Shown: positions 46,600 to 58,936, counted from the first letter of the stretch. The stretch is 64,000 nt of DNA from Allolobophora icterica (GCA_963556255.1 OY744616.1:36618545-36682544), one strand, 5' to 3'. Notes: generated from the sequence alone by a model not told the origin. A program made the numbers and translations.

Positions 46600-47670
46600 T
46601 TCTTATCCCCATTCATATATTTCAACCCAAGCTAAGCATTTCCCCAACATAACATGATAATTTCTTATGCAGCTCGACCTACCCACGGACCCATGTATAG
46701 TAATCTACTGTGACCTACCTTAGCCCAGTTCAGTCTATCTGGTAAAAGCATTGCATAAAAGTCTGTCACTAATTGTCTATAATTTGTGAACGACTTTTTA
46801 ATCTCCAAAAGACTTCAATTTTAATCTTACACAGACGAGTTGCTGTTTAACTTCTGTTTTGTGTTCATTCATTCGTTCTCTTTGTCAGTGGCTACCTTAC
46901 GTTTTTACAGCCCAACCCTTTGACCTAGATAATAATTTCACTTTTCTTGGTTTATTTCTGTTTTCAAGAAGACCACACAAGACGTGGGAGGAGAGAGTGG
47001 AAGGGCTGCGGGGGGAGACAAGTGAATGGCCATTGTTTCTGTAGAGGCCGAGTTGGCTGGCAACACAGGTTGTTAAGGGGTACGCAATAAATTGTGCCCT
47101 ATCTCATTGGGACACGGCTCTAAATTATCATATTCATGCGCTGATGTGAAGCAGAAAGGCAGCTTACGGGGAACGGCGTTGGATGCGATAATTTAGCTCA
47201 ATGGGTCCAATTAAGGCAAGGCGTGGCTTCCACGGCCAACATTAACACCAACGTCTAACCACAAAACCAGGACCAGCAAGAGGAGGGGCAGAACGAGGAG
47301 GAGGAAGAGGTGGACAATAAAGAGGACCAGCAGACTTTGTGTGTGCGTGTTCGCGTGCGTGTGTGTGCGTGCATTAGCAAACCAGACTTCCACAATGAAG
47401 TGCAGAGACAAAGGGAAGGCATAAGAAGTCAAATTCAGGCGAAGAGAGCCATCCACCGGAGTGCAAGCCATGTCCAGTAGGAGCAACGTCAGTTCAACCG
47501 ACCTAGTGTGGGTAGGGAGCCACGCTGACAATTCCACAGCCAGGACTTTAATAAGAGAAACACGAATGACAAGCAATAAACGGAAGAAATCAATTCCCAG
47601 CCAATCCCTATGCAAAGAGATGTCTACACCTCTTGCCTATCTGCCTTCAATTTACGCAATGCCTTTCTCT
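46600..47670. other. Unassigned sequence with a possible conserved-type block
   Basis: The segment 47055-47220 has no repeats, balanced composition, and several homeodomain-type TAATT/AATTA words with CpG-bearing spacers (GATGCGATAATTTAGC). It reads like regulatory DNA, but conservation cannot be judged here. Confidence 0.3.
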
Positions 47671-47675
47671 CAGCC

Positions 47676-47759
47676 TATCAGTCAGTCAGTCAGTCAGTTA
47701 GTCAGTCAGTCAGTCTGTCTGTCTGTCTGTCTGTCTATCTGTCTGTTTGTCTGTCTGTG

Positions 47760-47790
<31 letters not shown>

Positions 47791-47791
47791 T

Positions 47792-47829
<38 letters not shown>

Positions 47830-47830
47830 G
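47676..47830. repeat. (CAGT)n then (TGTC)n microsatellite
   Basis: Seven CAGT/TAGT units change to TGTC units with TGTT variants. Low-complexity frames only. Confidence 0.95.
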
Positions 47831-47834
47831 CGCT

Positions 47835-48531
47835 TCTGCCTAACGAACTGTTGTTCTTAAAGACTGTTGCACTGAATTTGCATTAAGGACAGATTGAAAG
47901 AAACACAATCTTCATGTGAGCGACACAACTGCTGCTCCATCAGCCTTTCTTCGTTCCTTCGTTCGTTGCCTTTATTTCTAATTTGTTCATTCGCCGGAGA
48001 GCGATCAGTCGACCATTTCAGCCGAAAATAGTCCGTCCCCACACGGCGGCCATTTTCTGTAAGTCAGGTGTTGCCTTATGAAGGCTCTCACTTGTCAGAA
48101 TAAATCCAGGATGAGTGGATGAATGGTGGTGGTTGGTGGTCATACCATGAACAAGTGGTCATACCCAGAGTTGAGCCGAAGCCACTAATTACCATAGCTG
48201 TCTCAGGTAAAGCAGAACAGCAGTTAATTAGATTGCCAATCGGAGTGAACTCATTAACCCAAAGGCGTTTACAGCTCAGCCTTGCTCAGGGAATATTAAC
48301 AAAGACTAAGCAGGATTAAATACATAGGCTGTTTTGTATGCTGGAACCAAGTCATTTCCAAAGCCGTCATAACATGTCAGTCCAGATGAAATCCTCGTCA
48401 GCTCTTTAATCTGAAAAAATGCAAGGTTGGTGTGGAGCAGTGTTTACAGTCGCATCGTCTCAGCTGCTAAGCTTTGCTCTCCAAAACATCTCACAGTTCC
48501 ACTGCACAACGTTTCTGAACTTTGTTGATTC
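47835..48531. other. Unassigned sequence
   Basis: Includes a CpG-bearing GCGGCCATTTTC word (48044-48055), a YY1-like site on the reverse strand. No gene recognised. Confidence 0.4.
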
Positions 48532-48708
<177 letters not shown>

Positions 48709-48829
48709 AACGAAGGGAAGGATGGATAGAGAGACAGAAGGACGAGCAGACGGAAGGACAGACAGACGGACGGATAAACAGACAGACAGACACCACCCTC
48801 AACTTACATCCCGTCCTACCTACCTGACC

Positions 48830-49624
48830 TAGCTTAATATTTCAGTGAAGACATTGGTTTCAGCGTTGGTTTAACATCCTCTGCTAAAAAGGGTTTATGT
48901 AAGCAAATTACTCAGCTTCAAGCCGGTCTGCAAAACGATTACAGAAATTTGTGTCAGCAGTAATTAATTAATTATAACATTTACTGATTGAGTAATCAGT
49001 TTGACTGGCAGGCGGGTTGACCTTTTGGACGTCACAGAGAGGGGCTGATCAGATCAATGAATATTAAGCAGTCCATAATTGGAATGTTTGGCATGGATAA
49101 TAAGTTGATGTATTAGCTGAGGCAGGAAATTCATCAATAATCCCATCATTCTAACAAAGCCGACGAGAAGCTGTGTTCAATCGTGGCTGCTAATACTTCT
49201 GGATGACCCCGTCGTACATGTCTTGAATGCCAGACGAAAAAAGATCGGAATAAATAAACACTGGACGAATCAATATAAGGTCTCGACCAAAAATATCAGA
49301 GTATCACAACACGATGATGAAAGCGTGAACAGAGTTTAGTAAGATATCTAAGTTGATACAGATGGCAAAAGCACACTGGTTTCTGATCAAGTAAAAATGA
49401 ATTTAGCAGTGTTTAGCAGTGCACAATGTGGTGGTTTCATCAATGTAAATCTTATCAGAAAGTTATGTACTGTTCCCTCTGGCTCAGCTTTAGATAAACT
49501 CTCTCCTTTTCTTCCTTTACATTTGTTCTGTTAAGCAGCAAAGTTCACAGACCTTTGGAATGCTACTTAAAGGTGCTATAAAAATGTTCAGACAAACGTC
49601 TTTTAAAAAATAGGGCAGATCATA
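48830..49624. other. Unassigned sequence with a non-repetitive block
   Basis: 49000-49260 is repeat-free with several homeodomain- or GATA-type words (TTGAGTAATCAGTTT, GGATAATAAG). At 49570-49590 AAGGTGCTATAAAAATG resembles a LINE 3' end and precedes the ATAC tract. Confidence 0.35.
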
Positions 49625-49855
49625 TACATACACATGTATACATACATGCATACATATATACATGCATACATATAATACACACATGCATACATACATACAT
49701 ACATACATACATACATACATACATACATACCGGTACATACATCATACATACATACATACATACATACATACATACATACATACATACATACATACATACA
49801 TACATACATACATACATACATACATACATACATACATACATACATACATACATAG
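49625..49855. repeat. (ATAC)n microsatellite
   Basis: Over 40 CATA units with one CGGTACATACATCATA interruption at about 49730. Confidence 0.97.
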
Positions 49856-49969
49856 AGAAACATTGATATGTGTGCCTCAAAGTCTATCTGACTAACTAAG
49901 AGGTATCCACTGCAAGTCTTAAAGAAGACGGACAACTTTTAACAGACTTTAATTATGAATCTCAACTCT

Positions 49970-50009
49970 ACACATCCATTTCTCTCAGTCTTGAGAGAAA
50001 TGGATGTGT
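49970..50009. repeat. Perfect 18-bp hairpin
   Basis: ACACATCCATTTCTCTCA (49970-49987), the loop GTCT, and an exact inverted copy (49992-50009) form an uninterrupted 18-bp stem with a 4-base loop. Pairing does not extend outward. It is too short for a canonical microRNA precursor. Confidence 0.95.
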
Positions 50010-51767
50010 CAGTGTCTAAACTCATATAAACTCCTATAAACTGAACCATAAAAGTCCATTGCATAACTATAAGCTAGTCGATCTCACCAGCAACTATAAT
50101 CTACACAGATAAATTAACACACACATTATGCTAAAAGTACGGGCTATGCAGACAGAATCAATTACTTATTAAAATTAAGTTAAAAAGCTCTTTAATTTAA
50201 ATACAGTGTCTCATGAAAATAAATTCATTCAATAACTTTTCTGTTATTAGTGAAAAACTGAATTAGCTACACACAGCTGCCTGAAATGACTTCAGTTACA
50301 ATGGTGACTGGCTCCAAGTGGCTTCAAGTCTTGCATCAGGCAAGTGAAGGCCAAAGTGATGGAAGGACTAGACATATATGTGAACTAGCATCACTAAGAT
50401 TCATTAGTGCCACTAAGACAAATTACAGTAATTGTGCCCCCCCCGCCCCTCTCCACATGCGGTAGTCGCTGATAGCCTAGCCAGGTATTTGTGGGTCTGT
50501 GGTGAATTCAGTCTGAGTTCAGCTGTTGTATGGGCAGAGATAATAGCAGCTGTTTGTTAGTAGTCCTAAGCAGTCAGCTGTGCTTACTAATTTGACTAAT
50601 TTCTTGACTAATTTCTGATACCAGATTAACTACTTTAACATCAAATGTTTCAGAGCTTTTGTAAGGTATCTAAAAGGCACTATAGCAAGTGTCCATATAC
50701 ACAGATACACCATCATCATCATCGTTATCATCAGTCATTAGGACATGGACGAAATGCTTGCTTGTATTCTGACTAATAGAAATGACAGACATGAAAGAGA
50801 AACTGAAGTCTGACGAAAACCCAATTGCCTATAAGAAGATTAAGGAGGGTAGCAGAAAATGACACACGATATGATAAGAAGAGGACATAAAAGAGACGAG
50901 CAAAGGCACTGAGGACGTGTGTTAGGAGGCGGATGGCTGCTAACAGATATGTCCACACTCATCAGACCAGCAGCAGGTACAGAAATGTCAACAACGCTCA
51001 GATTCCTACAGATCAAACGTCTTGTAATCTTATGCCAACTAAACAAAGTGTAATGTAACGTCTACACCACCACCACCACCACTACGACCATCACCAGCAA
51101 CACCACCACTACCACCATCAACCCCCACCACCAGTTCCTGCCATCAGTCCTTGGGGTCGGCCGAGGGTGCAAATGATTGTCGATTTCTCCATGGCATCTA
51201 CAGGGTTTGAATCCACAGGCATCAAGTTAGACTGACAATGCATTGCCCTGCTATGTACGTCATCTTTGAGCCTCAGCCAACGAAACCTTCAACTCCAGGA
51301 CTACACACACAGAAGCTTCTTACATATCTGTGATTACCAGACCCAGCCTTACTTTACTTTACCACAACTAACTTAATCTTACCTTGAATAAATCGCCTAA
51401 TCTTGAGAGTAATGTTAACTGATGACAGACAAAATTGGGGCCCAGAACAGGCATAGAAACATGGAGATGAAGCATCTCTTGGTGAGACAGTGGCTACAAT
51501 TTCCACTTGATTTGCCAGCCTATTCGGAGGAATTATTACTCGATACAACCATTAGGTATGCCTCTAGTATTGCAGTGTGCAAAAAATGGTAACTAAAATT
51601 CGAAAAGAAGCAGCCTGAAAAATGAAGAACTACCTGAAGAAACTTAAATTGCAGTTTCGAAGCACAAAATTGACAAAAGAAGGGTTTGAAAATCAAACAA
51701 AAAGATACACAATGAATGAAAACTAGTAGAGCGTAAGGTACCTGCACCAGGCCAGGGTCATCTCACA
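50010..51767. other. Unassigned sequence
   Basis: Contains an ACCACC-rich microsatellite (51061-51130) and a B-box-like GGGTTTGAATCC at about 51200. No gene recognised. Confidence 0.45.
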
Positions 51768-51768
51768 G

Positions 51769-51813
<45 letters not shown>

Positions 51814-51945
51814 GCTATTATAATTATTATTTTATTATTTTAACCAGAGGTACAAGTGATCCCTCAGGATTTTAAAAATCAGGGATGACATTTTCTGGGA
51901 TGGCTATTTTATTGGGGTGATAGTCTCATAATTATGTTCATCATC
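51768..51945 (+). repeat. (TTA)n-associated repeat family, copy 1
   Basis: A TTA microsatellite leads into TTTTAACCAGAGGTACAAGT, GATCCCTCAGGATTTTAAAA and TTCTGGGATGGCTA. The same arrangement appears at 58284-58400 (ACCCAAGGTATACATGATCC, TTCAGGAGTTCAAAAAT, TTCTGGAATGGCTAGTC) and, in part, at 58826-58890 (ACCCGAGGTAGTAAAGATCC, CTCGGGCTGTAAAAG). The family is unrecognised. Confidence 0.75.
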
Positions 51946-51949
51946 ATCA

Positions 51950-52525
51950 TCATTCTAGTTGTTATTTTTAATTATCATTACAGCATTTAATTTCTTTTAA
52001 ACACAGTTGGCACCAGAAGTCATAAATGCCCATAGGAGGTCGAGTGTCTGATTTAGGCCACAAGAAAACAAAAGGAAGGATTTGGCAAAAACTCTGATTC
52101 CTGTTTACAATTTAAAATGTACAATTAACAATTCCAACAAAAGCAAAAAACAGTGAAACAAAGAATGCATGTATACCTAATTTGAAAATCCCATCAGCAG
52201 GAAAATATATAAAGCAACTTTAACAAGTAATTTATTTATTTAATAAAATACATATAACCAATAACAATACATTTTAAAAACATTTCAATGGCAATTCAAT
52301 TAAGTGAATTACAAGCCTGGATATGGAAAAGTGGATTTATTAGGTTAAATGCAACATATTTAACGAGATATAAAGCAACTTATGTGGAAAAAAATTAGAC
52401 AAATGTGAAGATAGCATTAATTTACTATGAAACATCTCGAATTTAAAGTCATATAAATTTGTCAAACTGAGTAAAATCTGATTCGAGAAAAAACTGGTCA
52501 CAGAGCACACTGTGATAAAGATGAA
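51950..52525. other. Unassigned AT-rich sequence
   Basis: No gene, RNA or clear element found. Confidence 0.5.
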
Positions 52526-52529
52526 GCAA

Positions 52530-52845
52530 AGAAGCAGAATCACTGGAATGAAGGAATGCAAGAGTAAGAGAAGAATGAAGGAGAAGTGGATGACAGGAAC
52601 GAGAATGAACAGAAGAACAAGACGTAGGACAGGGAGGAAGAAAAGAGGAAAAATATGTGGATGACATCAGAAATGAAGAATAGGAGAAAAATGAGAAGGA
52701 TGCAATATGAGAGCAGTCAGACAATAGGAAGACAGGATTGGAGGAGAATATCGGAAGAAGGAAGCAAAGGAAGAACATAGAGGAGGAGAAGGAGGAGGAG
52801 GAGGAAAATGAGGAGGAGGAGGAGGAGGAGGAGGAGGAGACACTC
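52530..52845. repeat. Purine-rich tract ending in (GGA)n
   Basis: AGAAGAATGAAGGAGAAG-type sequence becomes pure GAG/GGA at 52785-52840. The Ser-rich reverse-strand frame of 139 codons is a composition artefact. Confidence 0.88.
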
Positions 52846-53009
52846 TCTGATGACAAGGCGATAATCAAGTCGGAGTGGACAAAGAGTTTGTAGGTTTCTC
52901 AGAAGAGACAAGAAGCCAATCAGCAGAACTGACTGCAGAGGATGCAGTGAGATGCTCATCTGAATTCAGCATCCAACACTTCAACAGCTTTGGACTCAAC
53001 TGGTCTTCA

Positions 53010-53012
53010 GCA

Positions 53013-53103
<91 letters not shown>

Positions 53104-53108
53104 GCGCG
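53010..53108. repeat. (CA)n microsatellite
   Basis: About 45 CA units with a single GA interruption, ending in CGCGCGCG. Confidence 0.98.
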
Positions 53109-53109
53109 C

Positions 53110-55495
53110 ACTCACATACACAGGGACGGACGAGAGACAACCGGACATGTCCTAAGGTAATTGGCCATTCAATGAACTCATTGGCCAGCAGCAGCAGGAA
53201 CAGACCTCAGGTTGCATGTAGGACCTGTGAAGTAAAAACACCCCACACGCAACCCAGTAACAATCATCCAACCCTCTTTCTTCAGGGGTTAAATGTCTAG
53301 ACAACAGACAACCAATTTCACCCAACATACTACAAATGAAGCCCTGGACATAGTAGACATTTAAAGTCTGTCTCAACAATCACGGTTCTCTTTGGCATCT
53401 GATAGGCCAATAATCAAGAAGGTCTGATTCATTTGATAGATAACGCCGCAACTTTCGGATGGTGCCAGTCCCAAGCTTGGACAAAAGAGGAGGACGATGC
53501 CAATGGCCCTGGAAGCCATAATACACTGGAAACTGCTTTACACCATTTAGCAAAGCATTGTATCTGGCCCAAGCTTCCTCAAAAAAATCTTCCACTACCA
53601 AATTCAGCCCGCTTTAAGTCTAATATAGCCAGATCCTACTCAATCTGATCCGAGATTTCCATCTGGATCAGATCGCATCAGATCACTGTACAATAAGAAA
53701 AACTCAGTCTGTAGCAATTGACCTCAGTTTGAACTTGTCCAGAATTTTTCGTCAGATCAAATCGACTCAGTCTAGGAAACCCTGATGTAGCCAACTGACC
53801 CAGACTGAACCCAATTTACCCCAATAAAGTGGGCATATCTGGGCACCCTGACCTCAAGACTTGCTCATAGAAGCACCAAACGATTATGAGGGTTTTCTAA
53901 TATATATAAGCATGTCTTATATATCTGTGTGTATTTAATATATGATAATAAATATTATATTATAATAGTTTTTAATATACATAATATTAATATGATAATA
54001 TATATAGCTTATAAATAATGTATACCATAATGCTAAAATATATAGCTTATACATAATAATATTTATGTAGCCCATACATCATGTAAATCGTTGTTTTCTC
54101 TCGCAAACAGCTATGTTTTCAGCACACAATGGAGCAAAATTGTTAACTGGGTTTCAAGCATTGACCCCATCTGATTAGACTGGAAAATGTGTCCCTGATC
54201 AGTTACCAAATTGATCATCAATCAACCCACAGAAACTGACAACACTTGTATCGACTCGATCTGACCCAGTTCAAACTTATTTCTTCCAGTCTCCTAACCT
54301 GTTTCCCAGTCTCCTAACCTATTTTTCAGTTTCTGAACCCAGTTCCAGTCTCCAAACCAGGAATCTGTTTACAGATTTCCATGAACCTATTTCAAATTGG
54401 ACGGGATTGTCTGGTCGGATCGGGTCTCATTGGCTGTCTATACAGACCTATGGGAATGATATTTTGACTAATTGTTTTGTTGGCATGCCCAACTGCCCGG
54501 CAGTACATTCCATTACCTCTCAATACCTTGAGGCCCCTGTCCACCTCTGGTGCTGCTTGAAACCCCTACCACATTGCTATAAGTAAGTATTGAAAATCGG
54601 GGTTATGACCCTGTCAGGGTGACCCTCTCAGAGCCAGATGGAGGGGGCGTCTGCTCTGGAGGAAGGATGCAAAAAGGGTCACAGACACAAGAAAGCAAAT
54701 GACAGGGACAACCGCTTCTCAACCAACAGTGTCCAACCAAAAAGGTATATTGATCGCCACCAGTGTTTGAATAACACCTCACGCCTTGGAACCCCCTCTC
54801 CCTCCACCCCAACCCACCGGATAGCATCATTGGAAGACCAAAGGATCCTGCTCCTTCTCCTCCTTCTCGGCCTTTGCTCTGCCTCAGATGCGTTGCTACG
54901 GCAACCGTGCATCTGCATCTGACCTTCCAAGTGACCTTTGACCTGTCTGCTGAGCGCAGACACACCTGACTACAGATCTTGCCTGGCAGCATTTGCCATT
55001 CCGCTAATCTGACATTAATCTTTCATTAATCTTGCAAACTATGCCTTTGGGAACAAAAAAAAAGAATCATAAAACCGTGCACTATCTACATGGTGCCTTG
55101 GCTGCCTTATTTCAGTGCAATGGTTGGTCTCTCTCCCTCTCTCGCCACAGGGTTCAGCTTCAGCGGGATAACAGTGTGTTCTGAAAAGACCAATCTGTTC
55201 AGTAGAATAATGTTTGTTGCCTTGAGCCTGAACAGTTAATGTTGACTAGAATCCAAACAACTGTTGTCAGACACTTTTGCGAAACATAGACCATCAGGCC
55301 ACTAGGACTGTCTGCTAGTATGGTCCCTGGCTAAAAACAAATAGTGCATCCATAGCATTTACTTCCCAGATGATGTCCCTTCCAAATTACATCGCTTGGT
55401 CATAGAGGTAGAAGCAGCTCCGCAGTGCTGTCATGGCAACCCACTCAGCAGGCACAGACTTACACTCTTTCAAATACAGACCCAGCAGGCTGATG
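53110..55495. other. Unassigned sequence
   Basis: Loose repetition of GATC/CAGATC and GACCCAG words (53640-53830 and 54160-54430), an extremely AT-rich stretch with ATATATA/TATTATA (53890-54090), and GC-richer unique DNA at 54600-54960 whose frames on both strands look non-coding. Confidence 0.45.
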
Positions 55496-55499
55496 ATTA

Positions 55500-55518
55500 G
55501 AATTATTATTATTATTAT

Positions 55519-55551
<33 letters not shown>

Positions 55552-55754
55552 CAGAAGCAGCAGCAGTAGTAGTCGTAATATGCATTTATTAAGCGCCACT
55601 ATCTACTAGCCAAGCATCAATCGATGATGCTGAACAGCTGGGAGTGAAGGACTTGCTCGAGGTCCCTACACGGTATTAATATAACGGAAGACATGACCTC
55701 ATACTCTCGGCGTTACAAGGCAAGCGGTCTAACCAATCGGCAACCATGTCTCAC
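55500..55754 (-). mobile_element. SINE, tRNA-Thr-like family, near full length (reverse)
   Basis: The reverse strand reads GTGAGACATGGTTGCCGATT, GGTTAGACCGCTTGCC, TTGTAACGCCGAGAGTATGA, then TACCGTGTAGGGACCTCGAG, CAAGTCCTTCACTCCCAGCT, GATGCTTGGCTAGTAGATAG and TGGCGCTTAATAAATGC, and ends in a long compound CTA/TAA tail (plus-strand 55500-55580). The B box is damaged by a small insertion. Confidence 0.9.
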
Positions 55755-55759
55755 ACTTA

Positions 55760-56205
55760 ACTGAATAGTTAGTGAAAATTCCTCTGCATTGGAAATGGTC
55801 TTTATTAAATAGTTTCTATTGTATACATCTGACCTAGATTCCTATTCGTAAATACCTATTCGTATGTGAATGTGCCCAGGCATTAATGCAGCGTATTTTT
55901 AGAGGACCTCTGAAAAGTGCAAGAATGAGGTCATAAGCTGTATTGAATCTCCAGCTGCCTTGTTACAGTTGCACCACAGAGTCTTTCTTTATGACCTGAC
56001 TGACCTTTTAAGATTCTTAGATTTCAATTACCTCACATCAATCATCAAAAGACTCCAAATATGCCCCGCTGATTATTATAGACCAATGCTGTCAAATTAG
56101 AAATCACCTTACTGAATCTGTTCTATTCAAAAACCTATAAGAACTCCCTCACCCCTCTTAAGAGGTTAAGAGGCCACACCTGACTGAATAGAAGGTGTTA
56201 ATTAA
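55760..56205. other. Unassigned sequence
   Basis: Unique-looking DNA between SINE copies; no gene recognised. Confidence 0.5.
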
Positions 56206-56206
56206 A

Positions 56207-56325
56207 CAAGTCCTTCACTCCTTTCTCTACACAGTAACCATCTGAGGTGAGGCTCAAACCCCCTACTCTCCACATTACAAGGCACATGCTCCAACCAATC
56301 AGCTAAATCGGCCACCATGTCCCAC
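56207..56325 (-). mobile_element. SINE, tRNA-Thr-like family (5' part, reverse)
   Basis: The reverse strand has GTGGGACATGGTGGCCGATT, TTGGTTGGAGCATGTGCCTT, GTAATGTGGAGAGTAGGGGG, TTTGAGCCTCACCTCAGATG and GTTACTGTGTAGAGAAAGG, then breaks off after AAGGACTTG. The TGT triplet in the anticodon position is kept. Confidence 0.85.
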
Positions 56326-56334
56326 ATAAAAATG

Positions 56335-56625
56335 AGTGCTCGATAGTGTAGTGGTTAGCGCGCTAGACTGTCAATCGATAAGTCGGGGTTCAAATCCCTG
56401 CCATGGCAGAAATTTGGTTCGAGATTTCTGCTCCATCTGCACCCCCTAGCCACCTCAACTATAATGAGTACACTGACCGTACACTGTCAGTGGGAAGATG
56501 AGACAACGAGGGAGAGGACTGGCCATCAGCCATCATATGCCGAGGCTAAGAAAATGAAGTCACTAACACTTCATACCCATGGCTGCCTCATGGCTAGCTT
56601 AAGGGACTGCTCTTCTTCTTCTTCT
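56335..56625 (+). mobile_element. SINE, tRNA-Asp-derived family, best-preserved copy
   Basis: Perfect A box TAGTGTAGTGG (56344-56354) and perfect B box GGTTCAAATCC (56387-56397), with GACTGTCAATCG between them placing GTC at the anticodon position, make the head clearly tRNA-Asp-derived. The body carries CAGAAATTTGGTTCGAGATT, TCTGCTCCATCTGCACCCCC, ACACTGACCGTACACTGTCA, CATATGCCGAGGCTAAGAAA and CACTAACACTTCATACCCAT, and ends AGCTTAAGGGACTGC with a (TTC)n tail. Useful as the family reference. Confidence 0.96.
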
Positions 56626-56745
56626 ACATGCAAGGTAGCGGATTGGTTAAAGCGCTCGATCCTCCACTGAGACAGTTGCTGTATAGGGACATTGAGCAAG
56701 TCCTTCACTCACAATAGTTGCTCTGTGCCATTGATGTTCTGTCCT
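56626..56745 (+). mobile_element. SINE, tRNA-Thr-like family (partial, forward)
   Basis: Starts GCAAGGTAGCGGATTGGTTA, AAGCGCTCGATCC, lacks the segment around the B box, and continues CACTGAGACAGTTGCTGTAT, GGACATTGAGCAAGTCCTTC, ACTCACAATAGTTGCTC and TGCCATTGATG. It abuts the tail of the preceding SINE. Confidence 0.82.
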
Positions 56746-56749
56746 ATGT

Positions 56750-57220
56750 TGTATGTCATGCACTTGTGAACTTTGGAAGGAGGGCAATGCAAATGCAGTT
56801 ACCGTATTGTGTTATTGCATGTATGTACATCCTGTAGTACCTTGTAAGGACATTTTAAAAAATCAGTGTCCGGTGTTCCTGCTGACCCTCCATCTCTCTC
56901 TTTTTCTCTTCTCTTGCCTGTCCAGAGTCCCTCTATCATCAGTTCCCCTCATCCATGATCCCTGGCTCATCCTTAAATTAATAGGATGTTGGTCAATAGA
57001 ATGATCGACTCATCGGCACTGGACTCAGATTCCCAATGATTTACCAGATGCAGACCTCAATGACATCATCGGGAGCCAAGCAATCCGAATCCACAGCCAG
57101 ACCACGGGGTTACTACTACTGCTGCTGCTTTAGAGATGCAAGATGCAGTTGGTAGGATCCGAGCATCAGCAGAGAACAGACAGGCCTCCGATGGAAATGT
57201 GATAGGGATATGTTAGCAAC
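56750..57220. other. Unassigned sequence
   Basis: Unique-looking DNA with a short (CTG)n near 57115. No gene recognised. Confidence 0.5.
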
Positions 57221-57224
57221 TTAG

Positions 57225-57700
57225 CGTATCCTCCTCTTCCTCTTCTTTCTCCTCCTACTTCTCCTCCTTTTCTTCCTATTCCTCCTTCTCTTCTTTGACC
57301 AGCTCCCAACTTCTTTCTCTGTGCAACTCCTCTTCCTGATATTTATTGCCCCTCCTCCTTCCACAACTTTCCTTTCTCCTATCAAGGCATCTTCCTCCTC
57401 CTCCACCCCAATCCTTTCCCTCCTTCCCTTTCTCCTACCACCGCCTCTTCTTCCTTGTTTCATCCAATTCTTCCCCTCCTCCAACTTCTCCTACCACTGC
57501 CTCTTTCTCCTCCTTCTCCTCCAATCCTTCCCCTCCTTTCCTTTCTTCTACAATTGCTTCTCCCTCCTCCTTCTCCAACTTTTTCCTCTTCCTTTCTCCT
57601 ATCACTGCTCCTCCTCCTACTCTTCCCCAATTCTTCCCCTTTTCTCCTCCCTCCTCGTCCTCCTCTTCCTTCCTTCCTTCCTTCCTTCTCCGTCTGCTGC
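57225..57700. repeat. Pyrimidine-rich tract of CTCCTTCT/CCTCC units
   Basis: Nearly 480 bp of CTCCTTCTCC-type sequence, with imperfect units of about 55-65 bp built around TTTCTCCTACCACTGCCTC and CCAATTCTTCCCCTCC. Pro/Leu/Ser and Arg/Lys/Glu frames on the two strands are artefacts. Confidence 0.92.
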
Positions 57701-57907
57701 TGTCGGGACATGCAAGATCTCAGCGGTCGACTATAAGCTCGTCGTTGTTATTATTAGAACATCAGATGATAGGATAACATGAGATGAAATTCTGACAATC
57801 TGGTCCTTATCAACAAGTTTTATTCCTTGTTTTTACTGTCGTCCGCTACAGTCAGCCTCTGTGCCCAAGTTGGCCGTTAAACGAAAGCCACTCATCTTCT
57901 TTATTCT

Positions 57908-57952
<45 letters not shown>

Positions 57953-58140
57953 GTTTCTATGCCTCTAGTTATGAATGGTTGTTCCTAAGGCAGACTTACA
58001 ACCTGCCTGTTTATTTGTCTGTATGTGTGGTTATGATTGGTTGTCTCATTGCCACACTTCAAATTGCCTGTCTGTTTGTGTCTACATGTCCGTTTAGTTA
58101 TGATCCATTGATTGTCTGTCTGTCTGTCTGTCTGTCTGCC

Positions 58141-58175
<35 letters not shown>
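57908..58175. repeat. Two (TGTC)n microsatellites in a duplicated context
   Basis: TGTC tracts at 57909-57950 and 58112-58173. Between them GTTATGAATGGTTGTTCCTA / GGTTATGATTGGTTGTCTCA / AGTTATGATCCATTGATTGT, with AACCTGCCTGTTTAT / AATTGCCTGTCTGTTTG, suggest an older imperfect triplication of about 70 bp. Confidence 0.85.
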
Positions 58176-58279
58176 GGGTCTTTGTTTCTATACCAAGACG
58201 TGCGTTCAACAAGGCCTTGATAATTGTATCTTCATGTTTCAATGTTACTTACTGCGGTTTGTCAGTGAGCTTGTGAATT

Positions 58280-58286
58280 AACGATT

Positions 58287-58317
<31 letters not shown>

Positions 58318-58407
58318 TTAATTTTTTTTTACCCAAGGTATACATGATCCTTCAGGAGTTCAAAAATTAGGGGGCATTGTTCTGGAATGGCTAGTCTTCA
58401 CAGATGG

Positions 58408-58441
<34 letters not shown>

Positions 58442-58455
58442 TCTAATTATGTTTG

Positions 58456-58526
<71 letters not shown>

Positions 58527-58757
58527 ATCCGAGAATTCATGTCTAGGTTCTGTTCACTCTCAAAACGAGTTTCCCGCCGCTACCTCCGTTAAGAAGGCGA
58601 TGTATAAAGACGGGTTTGTTGTTCTTTGGCTCCGGGCAGCTTTGACATAGCGCCTTGGAAGGCCACTGCGTTGAAGCGCTGCACCATCACTGAAAGACTC
58701 TTGAATAGGAAGTTTGATTCGCGGGAGTCATCGGTGGTTTTCGACAGCCGGCGACCA

Positions 58758-58832
<75 letters not shown>

Positions 58833-58936
58833 TTTTTTTTTTTTTTTTACCCGAGGTAGTAAAGATCCCTCGGGCTGTAAAAGAAGATTAAAAACAGTTT
58901 ATTGGTTCTCGTCTCCGACTTCGTGCCCAAAAGTGC

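Noticed and set aside
49970..50009. MicroRNA precursor
   Set aside because: The stem is only 18 bp with a 4-base loop and does not extend; too short for a Drosha/Dicer substrate.
54603..54992. 129-codon minus-strand frame and overlapping plus-strand frame
   Set aside because: Neither has family motifs, and similar lengths on both strands point to GC-content effects.
56335..56410. Possible functional tRNA-Asp gene (perfect A and B boxes)
   Set aside because: The acceptor and anticodon stems do not pair properly, the sequence continues into a shared SINE body, and there are several copies with target duplications.
57221..57782. Lys/Arg/Glu-rich and Pro/Ser/Leu-rich frames
   Set aside because: Artefacts of the CTCCTTCT pyrimidine tract.
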